Of a stretch of DNA of 64,000 nucleotides, positions 16,724 through 24,922 are shown piece after piece (within the stretch, counting starts at the first letter, position 1; every line of letters starts with the position of its first letter). A program made the position numbers and the translations under genes. Source of the DNA: Thermoanaerobaculum sp. (GTDB lineage Bacteria; Acidobacteriota; Thermoanaerobaculia; Multivoradales; UBA5704); assembly GCA_021154885.1 (NCBI GenBank), contig JAJKHS010000032.1, positions 135,635-199,634 on the forward strand. Reading direction: 5' to 3'. The notes under the pieces are model-generated. The model had not been told where the DNA came from. It was given only the letters and a program-made list of their open reading frames with translations, and ran no database searches.

Positions 16724-17077
16724 ATGTTTTTCGGCTGGATCTGGGTGCTGATCCCCATCACGGCGATTCTCGCCGGAACCTTCAAGGAGTGGGTGAAGTT
16801 CAAGGCCAAGCAGCGCCAGCTCGGCGCCTCCACCGGCGAGCTGGAGCGTGAGATGGCCGAGGTGCGGAAGATCAACGAGGCCCTCCAGGAGCGCGTCCAG
16901 AACCTGGAGGCGATCGTGGTGAGCCAGACCTGGGACGCCCTCCACGACCACGGTCTCGCCCCCGCCGAGCGGGATCTCAAGGTGGCCTCCGTGGCCCGCC
17001 GCGAGCTCAAGGCCCCGGACGCTTCGGCGGCCAACCAGCAGCGGGCCGAGCAACTCGCCCGGCGGCTGCAGGGCTGA
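16724..17077 (+). CDS. Small membrane protein with coiled-coil tail, tandem copy 2
   Basis: 117 residues beginning MFFGWIWVLIPITAILAGTF, with a strong ribosome site (GAGGAGGGCAGGCG). Same plan as copy 1: one membrane helix, a coiled-coil (LEREMAEVRKINEALQERVQNLEAI) and an Ala/Gln-rich tail. The two copies differ mainly in the first half, while their 3' halves are nearly identical at DNA level, which suggests a recent duplication or gene conversion. PspB-like topology; function unknown. Confidence 0.8.
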   Translation: MFFGWIWVLIPITAILAGTFKEWVKFKAKQRQLGASTGELEREMAEVRKINEALQERVQNLEAIVVSQTWDALHDHGLAPAERDLKVASVARRELKAPDASAANQQRAEQLARRLQG

Positions 17078-17184
17078 GCCGCCGGCGAGCTGGGAGCCTG
17101 TCTTCGAGAGTGCTGCTAAAATCCGCCCTGTTCACGTCGACAGACCGCGCCGTTCCCAGAGGACACCGGCGCCAGGAGGAGACC

Positions 17185-17682
17185 ATGGAGCGGAAATCGC
17201 CGTTCAAGTACGACCTCGCGGGCAGCCCGCCGCAGGTCGTGGCCAAGGGTGGGACGATCCAGGAGGCCAATCAGAGCACGTTCACGGAGCTGGCCGGCAA
17301 TGGCCTCTCGGTCTACCTGCTGACTCTCCAGCCGGGCGCCGTGCGCATCCCGCACTGGCATCCGGACGCCGCCGAGCTCGACTACTGCCTCGCCGGCAAG
17401 GCCCGCATCGGCCTGGGCTTCCCGGACGGCGAGTGGGAGAGGTTCGACCTCGAAACCGGCCAGATCGCCATCCTGCCGCAGGGCTGGTTCCACTACATCG
17501 AGAACGTCGGGGACGACGTGATGCGCATGCTCGTCATCTTCAACAACAGCTCCCCAAATGACATCGGGATCTCCGAGGGGTTCCAGCCCATTCCCAAGGA
17601 GGTGCTCGGGCTGACCTTCGGAGTGCCCGCGGACCGCTTCGAGGGGCTCGACCTGAACGTCGTCTATATCGCGCCGCAGTAG
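17185..17682 (+). CDS. Cupin-domain protein
   Basis: 165 residues from ATG 17185 (MERKSPFKYDLAGSPPQVVA), with AGGAGGAGACC just upstream. The single cupin barrel has motif 1 RIPHWHPDAAELDYCLAGKARIG (metal ligands His, His, Glu) and motif 2 GQIAILPQGWFHYIENVG (ligand His). Length and the IPHWH pattern resemble oxalate-decarboxylase-like cupins, but a single barrel is not enough to assign a reaction. No signal peptide is seen, so it is probably cytoplasmic. It stands alone between the small membrane genes and the M13 peptidase. Confidence 0.85.
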   Translation: MERKSPFKYDLAGSPPQVVAKGGTIQEANQSTFTELAGNGLSVYLLTLQPGAVRIPHWHPDAAELDYCLAGKARIGLGFPDGEWERFDLETGQIAILPQGWFHYIENVGDDVMRMLVIFNNSSPNDIGISEGFQPIPKEVLGLTFGVPADRFEGLDLNVVYIAPQ

Positions 17683-17775
17683 GGGAGCGTCGCAACCATC
17701 CCCTCCCCATTTCGTAGATACTCTCTCCGGCGGCCCGGCCGCCTCTGGCGTCTCTCTGTCTGAAGGAGTCTCTCG

Positions 17776-17847
17776 ATGATCCAGCGTCTCGCCGTCCTCT
17801 CGACCCTCGCTCTCCTCACCCTGGCCGCAGCGCCGGCCGCCGCCTAG
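17776..17847 (+). pseudogene. Signal peptide of the M13 peptidase, cut off by an in-frame TAG
   Basis: ATG 17776 follows AAGGAGTCTCTCG and encodes MIQRLAVLSTLALLTLAAAP followed by AAA, a complete Sec signal peptide ending at TAG (17845-17847). The same frame continues without another stop into the M13 peptidase. GCC-TAG-GAG reads as AQE with one C-to-T change, exactly at the expected cleavage site. Confidence 0.75.
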
Positions 17848-17889
17848 GAGCGGCCCCTCACGGCTCTCCCCTATACGCCGAGCCTGGAT

Positions 17890-19836
17890 GTGTCGGTGAT
17901 GGACCGGTCGGTCGACCCGTGCGCCGACCTCTACAAGTTCTCCTGCGGCAAGTGGCTGGAGAAGAATCCGATTCCGGCCGACCGCCCCCGGTGGAGCGTC
18001 TACGCGAAGATGGAGGAGGACAACCAGCGCTTCCTCTGGGGGACGCTGGAGGAATCGGCCCGTCCCGTGCCCGGGCGCGACGCCAACACCCAGAAGATCG
18101 GCGACTACTTCGCCTCCTGCATGGACGAGCCCGTCATCGAGAAGGCCGGGGCCGCTCCCTTGCAGCCGGACCTGGCGGCCATCGCCGGGCTGAAGTCCAG
18201 GTCCGAGCTGGCAGCCCTGATCGGCCGCCTGCACCTGGAAGGCGACGCAGGCGCCATGCTCTTCGGCTTCGGCTCCGGCCAGGACCCCCGGGACGCCTCC
18301 CGGGTCATCGGCTTCGCCTTTGCCGGCGGCCTGGGCCTGCCCTCGCCCGAGGATTACACCAAGGACGACGCCAAGTCCAAGGAGACCCGCGAGCACTACC
18401 GGGCCTATGTCCAGAAGCTCTTCGAGCTGCTGGGCGATCCGAAACCGGCGCATCGTTTGCGAGAGGCGGACGCCGTGCTGCGCCTGGAGACCGCCCTCGC
18501 CAAGGCCTCTCTCACTCTGGTCGAGCGCCGCGATCCCTACAAGACCGCCCATCCCATGAAGCGCAAGGAGCTCCAGGCGCTCACCCCGTCTTTCCGCTGG
18601 GACGTCTATCTCAAGGCCCTCGGCCAGGCAGACCTCGAGGATTTCAACGTCACTCAGCCCAAGTTCTTCCAGGAGGTGAACAAGCAGCTCGCCACCGCCT
18701 CTCTCGACGACCTCCGGGCTTATCTCCGCCTCCAGCTCGCGAGGGTCGCCGCCCCCTACCTGTCCACCCCCTTCGTGCAGGCGGACTTCGACTTCTACCG
18801 CGCCTACCTGACGGGGGTGAAGCAGCAGTCGCCGCGCTGGAAGCGTTGCGTCTCCTGGCTCGACCGCGACCTGGGCGAGGCGCTGGGGGAGGTCTTCGTC
18901 CGCAAGGCCTTCCCGGCCCAGGTGAAGACCGACACGGTGAGGATGGTGAAGCAGATCCGCGACGCCATGGCGGCGCGCATCGAGCAGTCCCCCTGGATGA
19001 GCCCCGCGACCAAAAAGCAGGCGCTGGTCAAGCTCCAGACCATGCGGGACAAGGTCGGCTACCCGGACCAATGGCGCGACTACTCGGCGCTCGAAGTGCG
19101 GCGCGGCGACTTCGCGGGGAACGTGGAGCGTGCGGGCGACTTCGAGACGCGCCGCGACCTCGCCAAGATCGGCCGGCCGGTCGACCGCGGCGAGTGGGGG
19201 ATCACGCCGCAGACGGTCAACGCCTACTACAACCCGTTCATGAACGACATCAACTTCCCGGCCGCCGTGCTGCTGCCGCCGCTCTACGACTCCAAGCTGG
19301 ACGCCGCCCCCAACTACGGCAACACCGGCGGCACCATCGGCCACGAGCTGACCCACGGTTTCGACGACGAGGGGCGGCAGTTCGACGCCCTGGGGACCCT
19401 GCGCAACTGGTGGACGCCGGAGGACGACAAGGAGTTCCGCAAACGGGCGGCATGCGTTACCGACCAGTACGCGCAGTACACGGTGGTGGACGACATCAAG
19501 ATCAACAGCCAGCTCACCCTGGGGGAGGACGTGGCGGATCTGGGCGGTCTCATCCTCGCGTACCTCGCCTGGCAGCAGGAGACACAGGGCCAGAAGCTCC
19601 AGCCGCAGGACGGCCTCACGCCCGAGCAGCGCTTCTTCGTCGGCTTCGCCCAGTGGGACTGCGGCGGCGACCGTCCCGAGGCCCTGCGCCTGAGCGCCCG
19701 CGTCAATCCCCACTCGCCGCACCAGTATCGGATCAATGGCGTCGTCGTGAACATGCCCGAGTTCGCCCAGGCCTTCTCCTGCAAGCCCGGCCAGGCGCTG
19801 TACAAGGAGCCGGAGAAGATCTGCCGGATCTGGTAG
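17890..19836 (+). CDS. M13 family zinc metallopeptidase (neprilysin-like), severed from its signal peptide
   Basis: About 650 residues of an M13 endopeptidase: N-terminal DPCADLYKFSCGKWLEKNPI, the zinc motif GHELTH (about residue 484), the third ligand in LGEDVADLGG, VNAYYNPFMNDINFPAAVL, and the typical terminal CRIW. By family it cleaves short peptides outside the cytoplasm. The first usable start downstream of the nonsense codon at 17845 is ATG 17899 or GTG 17890, and neither has a convincing ribosome site. The body of the gene shows no decay, so the mutation is recent, a base-call error, or there is some read-through. If real, the product would stay in the cytoplasm or not be made. Confidence 0.85.
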   Translation: MSVMDRSVDPCADLYKFSCGKWLEKNPIPADRPRWSVYAKMEEDNQRFLWGTLEESARPVPGRDANTQKIGDYFASCMDEPVIEKAGAAPLQPDLAAIAGLKSRSELAALIGRLHLEGDAGAMLFGFGSGQDPRDASRVIGFAFAGGLGLPSPEDYTKDDAKSKETREHYRAYVQKLFELLGDPKPAHRLREADAVLRLETALAKASLTLVERRDPYKTAHPMKRKELQALTPSFRWDVYLKALGQADLEDFNVTQPKFFQEVNKQLATASLDDLRAYLRLQLARVAAPYLSTPFVQADFDFYRAYLTGVKQQSPRWKRCVSWLDRDLGEALGEVFVRKAFPAQVKTDTVRMVKQIRDAMAARIEQSPWMSPATKKQALVKLQTMRDKVGYPDQWRDYSALEVRRGDFAGNVERAGDFETRRDLAKIGRPVDRGEWGITPQTVNAYYNPFMNDINFPAAVLLPPLYDSKLDAAPNYGNTGGTIGHELTHGFDDEGRQFDALGTLRNWWTPEDDKEFRKRAACVTDQYAQYTVVDDIKINSQLTLGEDVADLGGLILAYLAWQQETQGQKLQPQDGLTPEQRFFVGFAQWDCGGDRPEALRLSARVNPHSPHQYRINGVVVNMPEFAQAFSCKPGQALYKEPEKICRIW

Positions 19837-19841
19837 CCCTG

Positions 19842-20160
19842 CGCAGCCAGAAAATCCGTTGCGCCGGCTGCGCAACCGAATTCTGGTCAGCGCAACCGTT
19901 GCGCTGGCTGCGCAGGAAAATTTTGGCCGGCGCACCGGTCGTCACCGGCGCAACCGAAATTTGCCCGGCCCAACCGGTGATCTGACTTGCGCAGCCAAGA
20001 TTTGACCAAAAAATCCAATGCGCTGGATTGCCCGGCACTCATCTGAGCAAATCCTCGGAGATTTGCTCAGATCTGCGCAGATCTGAGCAAATCAGCGGAG
20101 ATCTGAGTAAATCTACGGAGATCTGAGCAAATCTGTGGAGATTTGGTCAGATCAGGCGTT
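19842..20160 (+). repeat. Degenerate tandem array with 20-bp period
   Basis: From about 19842 the sequence repeats every 20 nt with gradual drift. The first units resemble GCGCTGGCTGCGCAACCGAA (19861, 19881, 19901, 19921). Units from 20041 to 20160 follow ATCTGAGCAAATC plus a 7-nt CGGAG-ending spacer (20041, 20081, 20101, 20121), with inverted versions at 20061 and 20141. No unique spacers, so it is not a CRISPR. A second array with the same period is at 56596-56874. Confidence 0.8.
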
Positions 20161-20176
20161 GGGCAAGCTGCGCAGC

Positions 20177-20206
20177 GGATTTTTGCCTCAAAAATCCAAT
20201 TTTTTG
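20177..20206 (+). terminator. Terminator-like hairpin after the repeat array
   Basis: GGATTTTTG (20177-20185), a 3-nt loop and CAAAAATCC (20189-20197), followed by AATTTTTT. It could end transcription from the M13 gene; the stem is AT-rich, so strength is uncertain. Confidence 0.5.
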
Positions 20207-20263
20207 GACGAATCGTCCGCCTCACGAGTGGGAAAGTCCCCTCTCCTGCTACGCTAAGGCCCG

Positions 20264-21871
<1,608 letters not shown>

Positions 21872-21897
21872 CCGTGCGCCGCTCTGTGGTCGCGGCT

Positions 21898-22231
21898 GGG
21901 ATTCGCGACGCCGGAGGTACGAGTGGGCCGGACCGGCATCGCCGCACCGGAGACGACCCGCCGTCCCCGTGGTCTCCAAAACGAGATCGTATCGGGACCG
22001 GGTCGTCTCTACGGAACCTCGGAGACGCGGCCAGAGACAGAGATTCCGGAGGGGTTGGGAGCTGCCGCTTCGCGAGGCCCCCGGAATCGCCATCCTTTGC
22101 CATCGCGAGACCGGTCCGTAGAGACGCTCCAGACCCGCTGCGAGATCCTTGGCAGGCCACGGGGACGGCGGGGCGTCTCCGATGCGGCGATGTTGCTCCG
22201 ATCCTCCCCGACCTCCAGCGTCGCGAATCCC
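21898..22231 (+). repeat. 334-bp foldback (large inverted-repeat) element
   Basis: The outer arms 21898-21972 and 22157-22231 are ~75-nt imperfect inverted repeats, both carrying GGGATTCGCGACGC...CCGTCCCCGTGG in mirrored order. Inside, TCTCTACGGA (22007-22016) pairs with TCCGTAGAGA (22115-22124), and GATTCCGG (22042-22049) with CCGGAATC (22081-22088), so almost the whole element can fold into one long hairpin. No gene is convincing inside. It could be a MITE-like element or a structured RNA. Confidence 0.75.
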
Positions 22232-22316
22232 ACAGGAGGGGGAATCTTCCAGCGAATCTCGAAGATACCCAGAGCGTTTCAACCCGCGAATAGGCGGCGG
22301 AGCGGAAAATAAAACT

Positions 22317-22348
22317 TGTCAGGGGCGCAGCATGCTGCGCCCCTGACA
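22317..22348 (-). terminator. Rho-independent terminator of the Ca-binding-repeat gene
   Basis: Perfect 32-nt palindrome with TGTCAGGGGCGCAGC as one arm; on the minus strand it is followed by AAGTTTTATTTT. It lies 25 nt beyond the stop of the gene at 22374-23243. Confidence 0.88.
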
Positions 22349-22373
22349 GAGTCTGGGTTGTGGTCATCAGGCT

Positions 22374-23243
22374 CTATCGGATGTAGCAGGAGGTCGCCGT
22401 CTCACAGTTGTAGCACGTATCCGTTTCGTAGAGGCCGACCGGCGGACCCCCATCGCAGACGTCGGTGCCCCCTTTCCCGTCCAGGATATCAGTCCCGTCT
22501 CCGCCGTTCAGGATATTGGCGTTGCCGTCACCCTCCAGGACGTCGTTGCCCGACGATCCGGTCAAGTTCTCGATGTTGAACAGGGTGTCGCCGTCGGACG
22601 CCGATCCCGTCGTCAGGCTCACGTTGATGGGTGAATTATAGATGGCAGTGTCGTTTTCGGGTCCGCCGTCAAGGATGTCGGCGCCGTTGCCGCCGATCAG
22701 AGTGTCGTTGCCATGCCGGCCGTACAACATATCGTTGCCGTCGTTGCCGATGAGGAGGTCATCTCCCCCCTGTCCCTCGAGGAGGTTGTTGCCGGAGTCG
22801 CCAATGAGAGTGTCGTTGCCGTCGGAGCCCTTCAGGTTTTCGATGGAGACCAGAGTGTCGCTCCCGCCCTCATTGGCGGTCCCGGTGGAGAGGTCGGCGG
22901 TCACCGCGGATTCGAACTGAGCCATGTCGGACCCGGCTCCACCGTCGATCCTGTCGCTACCTCCCTGCCCGAGGAGCAAGTCCCCGCCACCCTCGCCATA
23001 GAGAGTGTCGTCGCCGGCCCCGCCGCAGATCGTGTCATCGCCACCCCCGCCGTGGATGATGTCGTTTCCCCCCAAGCCGCAGATGACGTCCGGTCCAGAC
23101 GTCCCCGTCAGGACGTCGTTCCCGGAGGTGCCTACGATCGTGCAGGTCAGCCCGGCGCAGGTCTGTGCCGCGGCCTGGGACGTAGGGCCCCAGGCTACGA
23201 GAGCCAGGAAGAGGAGGATTCCGAGAAGAAGGGGGTTTTTCAT
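22374..23243 (-). CDS. Secreted RTX-like calcium-binding repeat protein
   Basis: 289 residues from ATG 23243 ([20 protein letters not shown]), with AAAGGAG 8 nt upstream. A Sec signal peptide ends near SQAAAQ. The mature part is built from glycine-rich nonapeptides of the GGxGxDxLxG kind ([20 protein letters not shown] and others) in three blocks separated by beta-strand linkers of the type [23 protein letters not shown] repeats bind calcium and fold into a beta-roll outside the cell. It lacks a C-terminal type I secretion signal and ends in a Cys-rich tail ([19 protein letters not shown]). A putative sigma-54 promoter lies at 23304-23319. Confidence 0.88.
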   Translation of the reverse strand: MKNPLLLGILLFLALVAWGPTSQAAAQTCAGLTCTIVGTSGNDVLTGTSGPDVICGLGGNDIIHGGGGDDTICGGAGDDTLYGEGGGDLLLGQGGSDRIDGGAGSDMAQFESAVTADLSTGTANEGGSDTLVSIENLKGSDGNDTLIGDSGNNLLEGQGGDDLLIGNDGNDMLYGRHGNDTLIGGNGADILDGGPENDTAIYNSPINVSLTTGSASDGDTLFNIENLTGSSGNDVLEGDGNANILNGGDGTDILDGKGGTDVCDGGPPVGLYETDTCYNCETATSCYIR

Positions 23244-23303
23244 GCGCTGTGCTCCTTTCATCGTGATGCTTGGCAGAGTACCAGGCACCAGCCAAAGAAA
23301 CAG

Positions 23304-23319
23304 AGCAAAATGAGCACCA
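23304..23319 (-). promoter_or_regulatory. Possible sigma-54 promoter for the RTX-like gene
   Basis: Minus strand TGGTGCTCATTTTGCT: perfect -12 TTGCT and GG-N10-GC spacing, three mismatches in the -24 block. It ends 61 nt before the start codon. Confidence 0.5.
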
Positions 23320-23447
23320 GTCTATCGGCTACCAGTAAAGGTCTGATTCTATGAAGCTTGTGCGAAACTCGTACGGCTCGGGGTTTCAGATTTGGGTCTG
23401 CTGAGAGGGGGTAGGGTCTCAGTTTTGAGACTGAGGGGAAGCCACGG

Positions 23448-23559
23448 CACGGCGGCGACGTGAAGGTCGCCTGGGAGAGCCTGGGCTCGCCAAGGCGACC
23501 TTTCATCGGTCATGAAGAAGCAGAGGATCACGGCTGGTGGAGGTTAGTAGGAGGATTGA
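23448..23559 (+). pseudogene. Decayed copy of the 3' end of a sigma-54 activator gene
   Basis: CACGGCGGCGACGTGAAGG and the following ~90 nt closely match 21755-21870 (the helix-turn-helix end of the GAF activator), including GCCAAGGCGACCTTTCA and the final GGAGGA(C/T)TGA. A one-base deletion near GAGCCTGGGCTCGCC breaks the frame and no upstream remainder is visible. It shows that a second related regulator, or a partial duplication, once stood here. Confidence 0.65.
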
Positions 23560-23647
23560 TGGCGTTCAAGTTTCTGCGCCATGCCGGCTAGTAGCCGGCC
23601 AATAGAACCTCTCCATCCTTGGGAACGGCAGATAGCTGGCCAGTGTG

Positions 23648-24634
23648 TCAGTCTGTTTTTATGCACAACTGTTCGATAGGTGGGAAGTTTGGGTTAGGGA
23701 TGCACGGGCCTGGAACAGTCAACTTCCAACAAGTGTTATTTGTGTAGTAGACATTCACGATACTGGTTGTATGGGTCCCATCGCATTGGACAGTCTCTTG
23801 GTGGACCTCGTTCTTGTAGGTGCGGGTATATTTTCTATAGAAGTTTGCATCCGATAAACAGATTAACGGCAGAGGGCCCGCGGTGTCGTTTAGGATTGAG
23901 GTGTCCGTCCATTCGTTGATGACCACAGGGCAGCCGCAACTTTGAAGGCAGCTCCGGTATCGGTTGTCGCAATTGGTCTCGCAATTCGGGATTGCCCATC
24001 TATCGCACCTGTTTCCGCAGTTTTGTGCCAATTGGTCGCACTGATAAACGCAGCCGGAAGCTGTCAGCTTCGCATAGAAGGGGCGCAAACGGCTACTCTT
24101 CTCGTCGGCCGTCCCAGCTTGGACGTCCACCAGAAAGAGCTCTCGCTGCTGAAGCTCTCGGCTCCTATTTGCGAGTTCCGGAAAGGTCTCCTCCTCGACC
24201 AAGGCACCGTCGATGTAGACTGATATATGTGTGTCGTTGTGGACATCGTCATCCCGTAGATAACTGAGTAGCTGTGGATGTAGTGGGAAAACCTCGACTA
24301 CCTGGCGTCCAGCGACAGAATCGGTTACTGATGTGAATACCAAGCTCTCCTTCAGGAGCACAGCCTGGCCTGCGGTGAGGACGAAGTCGAGGCGATGCTG
24401 CCTGCTGTCGAAGGTTTCTGGCGGTAGTGCATAAAGCAGAGAGGACGCGGCGGTGGTAGAAACAGGGATTGGTGGCTTTGGAGTGTCGTGAAGTCGAGGT
24501 TGTGCTGCGCTCGGGAAAGAGAGCAATGCGCCAAGTAGGGCAACTGTGAGAGTCCCGCCAGTTCTGCGCAATTCACCATTCGGCAGTCCGAGCAATCTCA
24601 GCGTCTCACGGGTCAGTGTCGACTTTCGCTTCAT
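23648..24634 (-). CDS. Secreted Cys-rich protein with a RiPP-leader-like N-terminus
   Basis: 328 residues, start ATG 24634. The first 27 residues, including STLTRETLRLLGLPNGELRR then TGG, resemble leaders of the KETLRxL...GG kind seen on many Acidobacteriota RiPP precursors. They run straight into a hydrophobic signal-like segment (LTVALLGALLSFPSAAQP). The middle part (70-190) is a beta-rich domain of unknown family. Residues about 215-260 hold a dense cysteine cluster (CVYQCDQLAQNCGNRCDRW, NCETNCDNRYRSCLQSCGCP). GC content is clearly lower than in neighbouring genes, suggesting transfer. Function not recognised. A possible sigma-54 promoter is at 24701-24716. Confidence 0.7.
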   Translation of the reverse strand: MKRKSTLTRETLRLLGLPNGELRRTGGTLTVALLGALLSFPSAAQPRLHDTPKPPIPVSTTAASSLLYALPPETFDSRQHRLDFVLTAGQAVLLKESLVFTSVTDSVAGRQVVEVFPLHPQLLSYLRDDDVHNDTHISVYIDGALVEEETFPELANRSRELQQRELFLVDVQAGTADEKSSRLRPFYAKLTASGCVYQCDQLAQNCGNRCDRWAIPNCETNCDNRYRSCLQSCGCPVVINEWTDTSILNDTAGPLPLICLSDANFYRKYTRTYKNEVHQETVQCDGTHTTSIVNVYYTNNTCWKLTVPGPCIPNPNFPPIEQLCIKTD

Positions 24635-24700
24635 TTACAGTCTCCTTAGCTCAAAAGGGCTGGCAGGCGCAGCCATCCATCGGTTTGCTGGCTCTGATAC

Positions 24701-24716
24701 AGCAATTCCGAGGCCG
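24701..24716 (-). promoter_or_regulatory. Possible sigma-54 promoter for the Cys-rich secreted protein
   Basis: Minus strand CGGCCTCGGAATTGCT: perfect -12 TTGCT and correct GG-N10-GC spacing, but four mismatches in the -24 block. It ends 67 nt before the ATG at 24634. Weak evidence by itself. Confidence 0.4.
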
Positions 24717-24922
24717 ATGGGAGGGAGGCTGTAAACCTCTGAAAATACGTGATGTCTCTGTGGAGGTTGGCCCGGTGTTCCATTTCCGGACCATCCTGCG
24801 ATAGCATCTGTTCCAGAAATGAAACCAACGCCACACTGCACTTGGCGCGGGGAGCTTCCCCTCATGCTATGCTTAAAAGCAAGGGCTGTTCGAGATCTCA
24901 GAAAGCCTGTCAGGGAGTTTGC

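Noticed and set aside
17116..19935. 939-codon open frame on the minus strand opposite the M13 and cupin genes
   Set aside because: A GC-skewed shadow frame; its translation has no recognisable domain and both sense genes carry clear family motifs.
19842..20160. Possible CRISPR array
   Set aside because: Units are contiguous 20-mers with drift and no unique spacers, and no cas genes are present.
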